Part shown: piece after piece, positions 8,944-17,825 of the stretch
Layout: each line of letters starts with the position of its first letter
Numbering within the stretch: position 1 is the first letter of the stretch
NCBI GenBank assembly: GCA_020343875.1
Contig: CP070811.1
Coordinates: 2,913,579 to 2,975,145, forward strand
From: Anaerolineales bacterium
GTDB lineage: Bacteria; Chloroflexota; Anaerolineae; 4572-78; NAK82
Direction: 5' to 3'
DNA: 61,567 nucleotides
Position numbers and translations under genes: made by a program
Notes under the pieces: generated by a model
Told to the model about the DNA's origin: nothing
Database searches by the model: none
The model's input: only the letters and a program-made list of their open reading frames with translations

Positions 8944-9411
8944 GTGAGTCTAGAATGGACCCTGCTGGCACTGCGACTGTTGGCAGTCGCAGTCCTTTAT
9001 GCTTTCTTGGCCATAGCCATCTATGTGATCTGGCGTGATCTGCGGACAGCGGCTCGCGTTCAGCCTCAAAGCACACAGGTGTTTGCGTCTGCTGATCAGC
9101 CCGCCGTACCCGCTGGGCGATTGCGGGTGGTCGGCGGCCAAGCCGCTTTGCAGACGGGCGATGTTTTTGCCCTCCAGGGTCACGCCACGTTAGGGCGTGC
9201 TCCCGATAACCACATTGTGTTGCCCGACACGTTCGTTTCGTCTTACCATGCCCGCCTGGACCTGCGCGAAGACGAGTGGTGGTTGACCGACTTGGGTAGT
9301 CGCAATGGAACTCGACTCAATGACGTGCCTATCACCAAATCGGCCCCCTTGGTCAGTGGCGATGTGATTGGGATAGGGCAAGTGGAGCTGAAGCTAGAGA
9401 TTGAAGACTGA
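8944..9411 (+). CDS. FhaB-like protein: membrane anchor plus FHA domain
   Basis: 155 residues from a GTG start. One transmembrane helix (about residues 5-30) is followed by a short linker and a C-terminal FHA domain (about 75-150) with ATLGRAPDNHIVLPD, SSYHARLDL and DLGSRNGTRLN, the canonical phosphopeptide-binding residues. The layout equals actinobacterial FhaB/FipA, which brings phosphorylated proteins to the division and elongation machinery. Its downstream neighbours are a metabolic gene and then the SEDS gene. Confidence 0.85.
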   Translation: MSLEWTLLALRLLAVAVLYAFLAIAIYVIWRDLRTAARVQPQSTQVFASADQPAVPAGRLRVVGGQAALQTGDVFALQGHATLGRAPDNHIVLPDTFVSSYHARLDLREDEWWLTDLGSRNGTRLNDVPITKSAPLVSGDVIGIGQVELKLEIED

Positions 9412-9432
9412 AGATTGAAGGAGGAAAATTGA

Positions 9433-10296
9433 ATGGAAGCTGTCAAGCTTGGCGTTATCGGCGGTAGTGGCGTCTATGACATGCAGGCACTGACCGACAT
9501 CCAGGAAGTGAAGCCCAAGACTCCCTTTGGTGAGCCGTCCGATACCATCGTGGTCGGCACACTTGTCGGGCAGCGGGTGGCCTTTCTGCCTCGCCACGGG
9601 CGCGGTCACCGCATCAGCCCCACCGAACTTAATAGTCGGGCTAACATCTTCGCCCTCAAGAGCCTGGGTGTGGAGCGGATTGTTTCCATCAGCGCCTGTG
9701 GTAGCCTGCGTGAAGACTATGCACCACGCCATATCGTCATCCCGGACCAGCTTTTTGACCGTACCCGCGAGCGGGCTCTGAGTTTCTTCGAAGGCGGGCT
9801 GGTAGTCCACGTCAGCCTTGCCGAGCCCTTTTGCCCTGACTTGTCGGGTGAGCTCTACCAAGCTGTCAAAGCCGCGGGGGCTACCGTCCACAATGGGGGC
9901 GCGTTCGTCGCCATCGAGGGGCCGCGCTTTAGCACCAAAGCCGAGAGCAACGTCTTCCGGCAGTGGGGAATGGACATCATCGGTATGACGGTGGTACCCG
10001 AAGCGCAACTGGCCCGCGAGGCGGAGATTTGCTACGCCACCATGGCGCACGTCACCGACTACGATGTGTGGCACGAGACCGAAGAGACCGTCACCGTCGA
10101 GGCCGTAATCAAGAACTTGCTGGCCAATGCTGAACTCGCCAAACAGGCCATTCAGAACCTGGTACCCGCCTTGCATACGGAGCGCACCTGTACCTGCCAG
10201 CACGCCTTGCGGGATGCCATCATCACGAACCGTGACGTAGTCCCAGAACAGGTGAAAAAAGATCTTCGAGTCTTGATTGGAAAATACATACAGTAA
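9433..10296 (+). CDS. mtnP: S-methyl-5'-thioadenosine phosphorylase
   Basis: 287 residues. Phosphorolysis of 5'-methylthioadenosine to adenine and 5-methylthioribose-1-phosphate, in methionine salvage and polyamine by-product recycling. Visible family motifs are LGVIGGSGVY at the N terminus, LPRHGRGH (phosphate site), SACGSLREDY, AIEGPRFSTKAES, and IIGMTVVPEAQLAREAEICY (purine/ribose site). It starts after an AGGAGG Shine-Dalgarno. Length and motifs favour MTA phosphorylase over purine nucleoside phosphorylase. Its position between FHA and SEDS genes appears fortuitous. Confidence 0.93.
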   Translation: MEAVKLGVIGGSGVYDMQALTDIQEVKPKTPFGEPSDTIVVGTLVGQRVAFLPRHGRGHRISPTELNSRANIFALKSLGVERIVSISACGSLREDYAPRHIVIPDQLFDRTRERALSFFEGGLVVHVSLAEPFCPDLSGELYQAVKAAGATVHNGGAFVAIEGPRFSTKAESNVFRQWGMDIIGMTVVPEAQLAREAEICYATMAHVTDYDVWHETEETVTVEAVIKNLLANAELAKQAIQNLVPALHTERTCTCQHALRDAIITNRDVVPEQVKKDLRVLIGKYIQ

Positions 10297-10308
10297 GGAA
10301 TAGAAGAC

Positions 10309-11694
10309 ATGGAGCGTGGGGCAAGGAACAATCAGCGCGCAGTGAGCGATGCGAAAGCGGATCTGGACGGCTCCCTACTCGCCGCTGCCCCCATGACCGG
10401 CTGGCACTACGCTCTTTTCCTTGCTCTGCCTGTTATCTTCACCATGCTTGCCTTCGCCCAACTTGGGTTGGTTGAGGGGGGGCAACTGGCGCCGGGGCGC
10501 TTCATCCCGGTTGGGGCCCTGGTATTTTGCCTGGCAGGGGGTAGCTGGTCCCTGTGGCGCTGGCGGCCGGGCCATGATCGACTTTTGTTGCCACTCGTTG
10601 GTATCCTGAGCGGGCTGGGACTGGTGGAGGTCGCCCGCCTGGCCCCATCTCTGTTTCTCGCCCGCCAGACGGTCTGGTTGGGATTGAGCACTCTGGCGCT
10701 ACTGGCAGTTGCCCTGGTGCCCGGTGATCTGCGTTGGCTGCGTCGTTACCGTTACACGTGGCTCCTGGCCGGATTGGCCTTGCTGGCCACGACTTTGGTG
10801 GTGGGCGTCAATCCCAGTGGCTTTGGCGCGCGGCTGTGGCTTGGGGTCGGGGGCATCTACTTCCAGCCTTCAGAGTTGTTGAAGTTGCTCTTGCTGGTCT
10901 TTCTGGCAAGTTATCTGGAGGACCGGCGTGAGGTTCTGCTACACGTTGAAGCCCGGATTGGGCGTTGGCAGGTTCCCCACCCCGCCTATCTGGGGCCCAT
11001 GTTGCTGATGTGGGGCTTCAGTATGCTGATGCTGATCTGGCAACGTGATTTGGGGGCGGCGCTCCTCTTTTTCGGTATCTTCCTGGCCATGCTTTACGTT
11101 GCCACAGGTCAGGGTCGCTACTTACTGACCGGGGTGATTCTGTTGATGGTGGCTACCATCGTTGGCTATCGCCTGTTTGACCATGTAGCTCTGCGGGTGG
11201 ATGCTTGGTGGAATCCCTGGCAGGAGGCCTCTGGGCGCTCCTTTCAGATCGTGCAGTCGCTGCTCGCTTTCGCCAGCGGCGGCGTATTCGGCCAGGGGTT
11301 GGGCCAGGGACTCCCGACCGCTATCCCCGTGGTTCACACTGACTTCGTCTTCGCTGCCATCGGCGAGGAATATGGGCTGATGGGGGCATTAGCCGTGATC
11401 GCCTGTTTTGTGCTCTTGGTGAGTCGCGCTTTCCACATCGCCTTGAGAGCGGGCCGGGCCTTCGACCGGTTATTGGCGGCAGGTATTGGTGCTTCCTTCG
11501 GTTTGCAGGCGCTGGTCATCATGGCCGGCACGCTCAAGCTGGTGCCTCTAACCGGGGTCACCTTGCCCTTCGTCAGCTACGGGGGCAGCTCATTACTGAC
11601 CAGCATGATCATGGTTGGCTTGCTGCTACATGTCTCGGCCCGTCATGTGCCCGGAAACTGGGTGCAGACGGACGAGCTAATTGTGGCCGGCTGA
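10309..11694 (+). CDS. SEDS peptidoglycan glycosyltransferase (RodA/FtsW family)
   Basis: 461 residues with about ten hydrophobic helices. SEDS proteins polymerise lipid II into glycan strands. Conserved parts are visible: the GFGARLWLGVGG and QPSELLKL segment, the large loop GRSFQIVQSLLAF and FGQGLGQG, then HTDFVFAAIGEEYGLMGA, which carries the essential aspartate, and the C-terminal LPFVSYGGSSLL. It therefore looks catalytically intact. A 50-residue N-terminal extension precedes the first helix. The next gene encodes the matching PBP-like partner, but that partner lacks transpeptidase residues. RodA versus FtsW cannot be settled by reading. Confidence 0.92.
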   Translation: MERGARNNQRAVSDAKADLDGSLLAAAPMTGWHYALFLALPVIFTMLAFAQLGLVEGGQLAPGRFIPVGALVFCLAGGSWSLWRWRPGHDRLLLPLVGILSGLGLVEVARLAPSLFLARQTVWLGLSTLALLAVALVPGDLRWLRRYRYTWLLAGLALLATTLVVGVNPSGFGARLWLGVGGIYFQPSELLKLLLLVFLASYLEDRREVLLHVEARIGRWQVPHPAYLGPMLLMWGFSMLMLIWQRDLGAALLFFGIFLAMLYVATGQGRYLLTGVILLMVATIVGYRLFDHVALRVDAWWNPWQEASGRSFQIVQSLLAFASGGVFGQGLGQGLPTAIPVVHTDFVFAAIGEEYGLMGALAVIACFVLLVSRAFHIALRAGRAFDRLLAAGIGASFGLQALVIMAGTLKLVPLTGVTLPFVSYGGSSLLTSMIMVGLLLHVSARHVPGNWVQTDELIVAG

Positions 11695-11750
11695 CTTCGT
11701 GGCGTGCCCCACGCGCACCTGGCACTAGAGAAACGTGATGAAGCCAAGCA

Positions 11751-12947
11751 ATGACTAGGAATATCCAACGGTTAGCCCAGTTTGTCTTGCTCGGCTTTGC
11801 ATTAATGGCTGCCAGTCTCGTTTACTGGCAGGTGGTTCGTGCGCCGGATCTGGCTGCTCGCGGTGACAACCCTCGTCTGGTGCAGGCCGAACTCCGCCTG
11901 CGGCGTGGCCGTCTGCTGGACCGCTATGGAGAAGTATTGGCCTATTCCGAGCTTCTGCCTGGTACGCCTGAGACGTTAGAGGCTGTACAGCGGCGCTACC
12001 TTCACCCTGAAGCTACCCACGCCATTGGCTACTACAGCCTGCGCTACGGAACCGGCGGCGCTGAGGCTGCCTTCGACCCTTTGCTGCGGGGCCAACTTCC
12101 CTGGCTCGACCAACTACTCCATCGCCCCCAAATCGGTTATGACGCGACTCTAAGCATCGGGCTGGGCGCGCAGCACGCCGCTGACCAGGGGCTGGGCGAG
12201 CGCCGCGGGGCTGTGTTGGCCTTGGATGTGGCCACCGGCGAGGTGCTGGCTTTGGTTAGCCATCCCGCTTACGACCCGAATACGCTAGACGACGACTGGG
12301 ATGCGCTGGCTGAGGACCCGGACGCCCCTTTGCTCAACCGTGCCACTCAGGGCGTGTATCCCTTGGGGGATCTGGCTCGACTGGTTGGGTTGGCGGGGCT
12401 GTTCAGCGCTGGCATCACCACCCCGCTCGATCCACTAAGCACGCCGCTGGATGAGATGCTGGCTCCGCTCAGCGATAGTGGTTACCTGGCCACCGCCCGT
12501 CAACTTGGCTTCGATGCCGCCCCGCCCTTTGATTTGCTCACTGGGCCTGGCCTGCTGCCCGATTTTGACGATCAAGGTACGGCCCGTGACTTGGCAGTCA
12601 CCCCTCTGCACATGGCTCGCTTTGCTGCTGCCATTGCAGACGACGGACGGTTGCCAATCCCTACGCTGGCATACCCTGCCCCGCCTTCATCATGGCCTGA
12701 GCGGGTCTTTGCCCCCAGCGTGGCCGCCTTGCTACAAGCCCATACCCCGACCTTTGAGCATATGGCCGGCTGGGCTGGCGTGGCCACACCCCAAGAAACA
12801 GGCGACCAACCCCTGAGTTGGTACGTCGGCTATGCGCCCATCGCTGCGCCTCGCTACGCGGTCGTTGTGGTTGTTGAAGGTAGCCAAGATGGCCAGGCCG
12901 TTACGCTGCCCATTGCCCGGCAGACTGTTGACGCCATCCAAAGATGA
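11751..12947 (+). CDS. Class B PBP-like protein with lost catalytic motifs
   Basis: 398 residues. An N-terminal transmembrane helix (10-29), the RGRLLDRYGEVLAYS dimerisation-domain start, and a transpeptidase-fold domain from about 130 on (RRGAVLALDVATGEVLALVSHP, LLNRATQG) identify a class B penicillin-binding protein of the PbpA/FtsI type. The catalytic SxxK tetrad is replaced: the usual YPPGSTFK reads YPLGDLAR, so Ser becomes Asp207 and Lys becomes Arg210. The later KTGT box reads WAGV. Fold landmarks such as WYVGYAP are kept. This points to a non-enzymatic activator or scaffold of the SEDS protein just upstream. It is shorter than active homologues (about 450-500). Confidence 0.8.
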   Translation: MTRNIQRLAQFVLLGFALMAASLVYWQVVRAPDLAARGDNPRLVQAELRLRRGRLLDRYGEVLAYSELLPGTPETLEAVQRRYLHPEATHAIGYYSLRYGTGGAEAAFDPLLRGQLPWLDQLLHRPQIGYDATLSIGLGAQHAADQGLGERRGAVLALDVATGEVLALVSHPAYDPNTLDDDWDALAEDPDAPLLNRATQGVYPLGDLARLVGLAGLFSAGITTPLDPLSTPLDEMLAPLSDSGYLATARQLGFDAAPPFDLLTGPGLLPDFDDQGTARDLAVTPLHMARFAAAIADDGRLPIPTLAYPAPPSSWPERVFAPSVAALLQAHTPTFEHMAGWAGVATPQETGDQPLSWYVGYAPIAAPRYAVVVVVEGSQDGQAVTLPIARQTVDAIQR

Positions 12948-13280
12948 CATAGCGAGCCTTGTCGGCGAGCCAATGTACGCGCTGGCCTCGTTTCTGGCCC
13001 TGGTGATTGCCTCGTTGGGGCTGATCAACACGACTTCCATGAGTGTCATCGAACGGGTGCGCGAATTGGGGGTGAGGCGTGCGGTGGGCATGACCCGTCA
13101 GCAAGTAGAAAGGATGGTGCTGCTGGAGGCGGCCGGGGTAGGGGTAGTTGGAGCGCTCTTGGGCGGCGTGGTGGGCCTGGGCGCGGCTCTCATGTATATG
13201 CTGACCTGGTCTACTGTGGGGCTGGCTGCCATGGGCTTTGGCACACCCACCTGGCACACAGTACGTGACAGTGTCAATTC
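12948..13280 (+). pseudogene. C-terminal fragment of FtsX-type ABC permease
   Basis: From the PBP stop codon onward, one frame reads as the end of an FtsX/MacB-type permease: ALASFLALVIASLGLINTT, MSVIERVRELGVRRAVGMT and RMVLLEAAGVGVVGALLGG, i.e. helix, conserved cytoplasmic ExxxRRAxG loop, helix. The first two thirds of a permease and its ATPase are absent and there is no start of its own. It is best read as the scar of a deletion joining this remnant directly to the PBP gene. Confidence 0.7.
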
Positions 13281-13287
13281 CACAAGG

Positions 13288-13673
13288 TTAGCGATCCTCC
13301 CAAACCACTCTGAGGGCATCGGACGCAGGCGGCGGCGGGACGGCTGGCTCCGTCTCCCCTGCCCGCTGCCACAGGGCGAAGCCCTCCTGGTAAGCCTGAA
13401 GCGCCCGCCGGAACGGGAAGGCGCTGTGATAGGTCAGGCTGAGCTTCATCAACGTCCGCGCCGCTCGATCATGTTCGCCTCGGGCCTTCAGGAAGGCCAA
13501 TGCCCATAGGTAGTGATCAATCGCCTCCTGGTGGGTGTACAGCCCCCGACCTGGGCGAAATGCCACGCCAACTGGGCGACCATCTCCTGGCACTCCTTTC
13601 CATACAGCGCCTCCAGGGCGGCTCCAATCTGGCCGTGCAGCAGCCCGCGCTCCACGCACGTGTGTTTTGACAC
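13288..13673 (-). pseudogene. Fragment of TPR-containing regulator/ATPase gene
   Basis: On the minus strand two frames together read HGQIGAALEALYGKE, QLAWHFAQVG, then after a one-base shift near 13540 LYTHQEAIDHYLWALAFLKARG, AARTLMKLSLTYH, FRRALQAYQEGFALW and ALRVVWEDR before a stop. This is tetratricopeptide repeat text of the kind found in large Chloroflexota AAA-ATPase/BTAD signalling proteins. The frameshift and missing ends show decay. Confidence 0.6.
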
Positions 13674-13762
13674 CGGAGTCCCCCTTAGATTCAGGACGTA
13701 AATTCCGAAGGCCTACAAACAAAACTCGAAGCCTTACAAAGCCAAAACCTAGACACTTTTCC

Positions 13763-13783
13763 GGCTGACCGAGTCGGTCAGCC
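13763..13783. repeat. Hairpin GGCTGACC/GGTCAGCC
   Basis: Perfect 8-base arms around a 5-base loop, followed by a short T-run (13793-13797) on the plus strand. It could act as a weak terminator inside the decayed region. Confidence 0.45.
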
Positions 13784-13974
13784 TGGCGGAAGTTTTTCAC
13801 CCGAGACGGTAAGGCGTTGGCAGCTGAGTGTTTTTGAGATAAAATGATAAGGAGGGCAAAGCTGATATGATTGCGATGACTGGGAATACTTTGCGCACCA
13901 AGTCGGAGAGTAGGCTTCACAGCTCGATGACCTTCTTCCTTTTCGGCTTGCCCCGTATTTTCACCGGAGATTGA

Positions 13975-14232
13975 GAGGGCGTTCGGCTGGATTCAAATGA
14001 TGGGGATAAGTCCTTCATTCTCGAAGTGAATCCTTTGCCTGGTCTGAATCCACACTACACAGACCTGTGCATCGGAGCCGCTGCTGACGGATGCCGCTAT
14101 GAAGAGCTGGTCAATCGTATTCGTGAGGAAGCGATCGACGGTTCTTGCATCAAGGTTGAGCCGGGCCATCCCCTGGCCTCCTGGAACGCCGGCCTCCAAC
14201 GGCCGGCGTTCGTGTTCATGACGTGTTATTGA
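13975..14232 (+). pseudogene. C-terminal fragment of D-Ala-D-Ala ligase-like ATP-grasp gene
   Basis: The frame reads SFILEVNPLPGLNPHYTDLC, then GAAADGCRYEELVNRIREEAI. EVNPLPGLNP is the metal- and phosphate-binding end of the ATP-grasp fold in D-alanine-D-alanine ligases, and the following helix is the usual C terminus. No start or N-terminal two thirds remain. Downstream text to 14232 is unrelated read-through. It sits near other cell-wall genes, so it may be the remains of a local ddl copy. Confidence 0.62.
14185..14210. repeat. Perfect GC-rich hairpin
   Basis: Perfect 10-base arms (14185-14194, 14201-14210) with a 6-base TCCAAC loop. No strong T-run follows. It lies between the ligase remnant and the sigma factor gene and may insulate them. 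Confidence 0.5.
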
Positions 14233-14266
14233 ACATCGGAGAGCCACTAGGCTGGCAATAATAATG

Positions 14267-14295
14267 TGACCAACAGTCGAAAGCGGAGTCATAAT
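14267..14295 (+). promoter_or_regulatory. Candidate promoter for ECF sigma gene
   Basis: TGACCA (14267-14272), a 17-base spacer, and CATAAT (14290-14295). Each box differs from the sigma-70 consensus in one or more positions. The expected transcript start leaves a very short leader before ATG 14315. Confidence 0.3.
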
Positions 14296-14314
14296 AGTAT
14301 GGATGGGAGCTTTG

Positions 14315-14905
14315 ATGGTAAACGATTATGGCCGCCACCTTTCTGACGAAGAATTGGTTGCGCTTTGTCGCCAGCGGCTGCGCGGAGACTCCCGTCCTTT
14401 CACGGCCCTGGTGTTCCGCTATCAGCAACGAGTGCTGGCCACTTGCTTCCGCTTTATGGGCAATTGGGATGACGCAGAAGACCAGGCGCAAGAAGTCTTC
14501 ATCAAAGCCTATCGGGAGATACGACGCTTCGAGGGACGGGCCAAGTTTTCGACTTGGCTCTTCCAGATCGCGGTCAACGTCTGCCGCACCGCTTTACGAA
14601 GACGGAGCCGCCGACCGACACCGGCGGAAGCTCCCTTATTGGCACTGGAGAGGCTGCTGCCCTCGTCGGAGTCGGTCGAGGAGGGCATACTCGCCCGAGC
14701 GGAGGCAAATATAGTGAACCAGGCGTTGCAAACCCTTCGTGAAGATGAGCGCGAGGTTCTGACCTTGCGCGAAGCCGCCGGGTTGACTTACCAGGAAATC
14801 GCCGAAACGCTGGACATTGGTCTGAGCGCGGCCAAGATGCGGGTGATGCGGGCGCGCCTGGCCCTGCGACATGCCTATCTGACACTTGCGGGAGAGGAAG
14901 GATGA
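14315..14905 (+). CDS. ECF-type RNA polymerase sigma factor
   Basis: 196 residues from ATG 14315, chosen over ATG 14303 because GGGAG precedes it. Region 2 (about 10-90) shows FRYQQRVLATCFRFMG, DAEDQAQEVFIKAYREI and FEGRAKFSTWLFQIAVNVC. Region 4 (about 130-185) shows LREDEREVLTLREAAGLTYQEIAETL and GLSAAKMRVMRARLALR. Alternative sigma factors of this group direct polymerase to stress genes and are held by anti-sigma partners. The next gene is that partner, overlapping by ATGA. Its regulon probably includes the channel and permease genes downstream. Confidence 0.92.
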   Translation: MVNDYGRHLSDEELVALCRQRLRGDSRPFTALVFRYQQRVLATCFRFMGNWDDAEDQAQEVFIKAYREIRRFEGRAKFSTWLFQIAVNVCRTALRRRSRRPTPAEAPLLALERLLPSSESVEEGILARAEANIVNQALQTLREDEREVLTLREAAGLTYQEIAETLDIGLSAAKMRVMRARLALRHAYLTLAGEEG

Positions 14906-15240
14906 CACACCTCACAGAAGAGCAACTCGAGCGACTGTACGACAGCAGCCTAGAGTCTGAAGAAACGGAGGCTATGCTACGTCACCTTGACGATTGCGAA
15001 GCCTGCCTGGATCGACTGGACCAGTGGTCCGAGGGGCGTAATGTATCGCTGGTTGCGGATGAAGCAAGGGCGAAGTCAGGAACATTTCAGTATAAGCTCA
15101 TGCGGCGTATAAACCGCGAGGAAGCCAGCCGGGCGGTGTTGCGCTTATGCTTCGACTACGTTTTGAGAGTCCTTGTCTTTTCAGTCACGCCCTTCTTTGC
15201 CGCCATTAGCCCGGAGAAGCCGCCGACTACTCGGCGCTGA
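14902..15240 (+). CDS. zf-HC2 anti-sigma factor
   Basis: 112 residues. The start codon overlaps the sigma gene stop (ATGA), indicating coupled translation. The N-terminal half is a zinc-binding anti-sigma (zf-HC2/ZAS) domain with H28-x3-C32-x2-C35 (HLDDCEAC) and a likely extra ligand at H3. The C-terminal half is short, with one hydrophobic stretch (about 80-98) that could be a membrane segment. It is shorter than typical membrane anti-sigma factors and lacks a sensor domain. The same H28/C32/C35 arrangement reappears at the N terminus of the permease at 20668. Confidence 0.85.
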   Translation: MTHLTEEQLERLYDSSLESEETEAMLRHLDDCEACLDRLDQWSEGRNVSLVADEARAKSGTFQYKLMRRINREEASRAVLRLCFDYVLRVLVFSVTPFFAAISPEKPPTTRR

Positions 15241-15274
15241 GATTTGCGACAAAGGCACACAAGGAGATGGACTG

Positions 15275-16114
15275 ATGGGAATCGACATGCAGACTATTCA
15301 ATCTGCGCTTCAGGAGACGTTGACGACGCTGCTGACTACGGTCACTCTCTTTTTACCACGTCTGCTGACGGCACTCGTTCTACTGTTGCTGGGCTGGCTG
15401 CTGGGCCGGCTGGCGGCCGCTTTGCTGGACCGACTTTTGGCCCGGCTGAATTTTGACCGGCTGCTGGAGCGAAGTGGACTGGACGAGGCGTTGGGCCAGG
15501 CCGGCGTGAGCATCCGACCCTCGCACGTGCTGGCCCGGCTGGTTTACTGGCTATTGCTGTTGGCCTTCGTGCTGGCCGCCGTGGATGCCTTGGGGCTCCA
15601 GGCCGTCGCCGGGGCGCTCCAGGACTTGGTCGGCTATATCCCCAACCTCATCGGCGCAGTGTTGGTCCTCATCGGCGGCGCGTTATTGGCCCGCTTTGCG
15701 GGGCAGGCCACTCAGATGTTGGCAGCTGGTACCGACCTCGAGTTTCACCGGGGCCTAGGTCAGGGAACGCAGTATCTCTTATTGGCCTTGACCTTCATCC
15801 TGGCTGTGGGCCAGCTTGGCCTCGACGTGCGTTTCTTGGGGGGTGCGGTGACCAATTTGCTCATCGTCGTCGTGGCTGCGCTGGGGCTGGCCTTCGCCCT
15901 GGGGGGACGAGACGTGGTCCGCAATATGCTGGCCGGTTTCTATGCCAAGGAGCTTTACGAATTGGGCCAGGTGATGCAGATTCAGACTTACCGGGGCACA
16001 CTGGAAGCGATTGGTACTCTGAAAGCCACGATTGCGACAGAGGAGGGTGTCGTCACCCTGCCCAACAGCCTGTTGATCAGCGAGGTGGTGACAGGCAGTG
16101 ACAAAGAGTCGTAG
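15275..16114 (+). CDS. TM-helix family channel-like membrane protein
   Basis: 279 residues from ATG 15275, preceded by AAGGAGAT. Several hydrophobic helices with the conserved TM-helix (CmpX-type) repeats LLLGWLLGRLAAALLDRLL and YIPNLIGAVLVLIGGALLA, ending with ALGGRDVVRNMLAGFYAKE, as at the start of the MscS beta domain, and a short beta segment (EGVVTLPNSLL). The family comprises conserved mechanosensitive-channel-related proteins, some linked to ECF sigma factors such as SigX/CmpX in Pseudomonas. It is closely similar to the protein at 19838. It is the first gene after the sigma/anti-sigma pair. Confidence 0.82.
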   Translation: MGIDMQTIQSALQETLTTLLTTVTLFLPRLLTALVLLLLGWLLGRLAAALLDRLLARLNFDRLLERSGLDEALGQAGVSIRPSHVLARLVYWLLLLAFVLAAVDALGLQAVAGALQDLVGYIPNLIGAVLVLIGGALLARFAGQATQMLAAGTDLEFHRGLGQGTQYLLLALTFILAVGQLGLDVRFLGGAVTNLLIVVVAALGLAFALGGRDVVRNMLAGFYAKELYELGQVMQIQTYRGTLEAIGTLKATIATEEGVVTLPNSLLISEVVTGSDKES

Positions 16115-16227
16115 ATCGGCGCCATTAGCTATGCCCTTTATGCGTCACAATGGAGTCAGGTAAACAGGGGGGATGCTCCTGCATTGGCAATAGACTATGG
16201 ACATGACTGACAGAAGGCGGTGCAACA

Positions 16228-17717
16228 ATGCAAGCCGTTTTGAACCGAATCACCGAATTGGTTGGGGGGTACATTCCCCAACTGGCCGGGGCCCTGGCTA
16301 TCCTGATTATCGGATGGCTGGTGGCCCTGGTCTTGACGGCCATCGTGCGGGGCGCGCTTCGTCGCACGACGCTGGACGAGCGGCTGGCTCGCTGGATCGT
16401 CGGACAAGAGGCGGCCGAAGGTGTTGAAGTAGAACGGTGGTTCTCGAAGGGCGTGTACTATCTGATTATGCTCTTCGTGCTGATCGGCTTCCTCCAGGCC
16501 CTGGGCCTGACAATCGTCACCCAGCCCCTCAACCGGCTCCTGACTCAGGTGTTCGAGTATGCGCCCCAATTGCTCGGGGCTGGGGCCTTGCTGTTTCTTG
16601 CCTGGGCCGTAGCCACCGGGTCATCACTCGGGGCCTGGGCGCCATCAAGCTCGATGAGCGTCTGGGCGGCCAGGCTGGCCTGGAGGCGGAGCGGGTCCCC
16701 TTGACGAAGTCGATCGCCGATGCCGTTTACTGGCTGGTCTTGCTGCTATTCCTGCCAGCTATTCTGACGGCGCTGAACTTGCAGGGATTGCTCGGGCCAG
16801 TTCAGGGTATGGTGGACAAGGTGCTCGGCTTCCTGCCCAACCTGCTGGCTGCGGGCTTGATCGTGGCAGTTGGTTGGTTCGTGGCCCGCATCGTGCAACG
16901 CATCGTGTCTAACCTGCTGGCCGCCGTCGGCGTTGATCGGCTGAGCGAGCGAGTCGGACTGACGTCGGTGCTCGGCAAGCAGACGCTATCTGGACTGCTG
17001 GGCCTGATCATTTATGTCCTGATCCTTATTCCGGTATTGATTGCCGGTCTCAACGCTCTGGCATTGGAAGCCGTCACCCAGCCGGCCAGCAACATGCTGA
17101 ACGCCATCCTGGGGGCCTTCCCAGACATCTTCGCGGCCGCCCTGGTACTGATCATTGCCTACATCGTGGGGCGGGTGGTAGCCAGCCTGATCACCAACCT
17201 ACTGACCGGCGTTGGCTTCAACAATATCCTGGCCCGGCTGGGCCTGGGGCAGGGTCCAGGCGAGGGGGCGCGCACGCCTTCAGAAGTTGTGGGTTACTTG
17301 GTGCTGGTGGCGATCATGCTCTTTGCCACCATTGAGGCCACCCGCCTGCTGGGCTTCGTCTTGTTGGCCAACCTGGTGACCGAGTTCGTCGGGTTCGCGG
17401 CTCAGGTGATCCTGGGCCTGATCATCTTCGCCGTTGGGCTCTATCTGGCTAATCTGGCCGCCAAGACGGTGGAGGCCAGCGGGGCCAGACAATCCGGGCT
17501 GCTGGCCCTGGCCGCTCGGGTCTCTATCTTGGTGCTGGCCGGCGCAATGGCCCTGCGCCAGATGGGACTGGCCAACGAGATCATCAACCTGGCCTTTGGC
17601 CTGCTGCTGGGCGCCATCGCCGTCGCCGCAGCCCTGGCTTTCGGCCTGGGGGGCCGAGAACTGGCCGGCCGCCAGTTAGAGGAGTGGCGACAGTCAGTCA
17701 AATCTGACGAATCCTAG
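16228..17717 (+). pseudogene. CmpX-like multi-helix channel protein, frameshifted
   Basis: Two overlapping frames together encode about 495 residues of TM-helix repeats. The first frame runs from ATG 16228 to AWAVAT near 16615. The text then continues in the next frame as RVITRGLGAIKLDERL through to the stop at 17717 (GGRELAGRQLEEW). A single missing base near 16610-16625 explains the break. Both halves otherwise read as uninterrupted family sequence, so the lesion is recent or is a sequencing error in GGG or CC runs. No slippery heptamer is visible, so programmed frameshifting is unlikely. If intact, it would be a larger four-unit relative of its neighbours. Confidence 0.7.
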
Positions 17718-17745
17718 ACTAGAGCTTGAGCATCCCCATGGTCAG

Positions 17746-17774
17746 GCCTCGGAGGACGTAACGTCCTCCGAGGC
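17746..17774. repeat. Perfect 29-base palindrome
   Basis: 14-base arms (17746-17759, 17761-17774) meet at a single central A. The GCCTCGGAGG core recurs in a shorter palindrome at 22895-22907. It could be a cruciform, a REP-like element or a terminator lacking a T-run. Confidence 0.6.
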
Positions 17775-17825
17775 CCGCTGTCAACCTGACAGCTAGGCAA
17801 ACCCAGGATACTTGAAGAGAAAGCG

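Noticed and set aside
16590..16640. Programmed -1 frameshift
   Set aside because: No slippery heptamer or downstream pseudoknot is evident; a lost base fits better.
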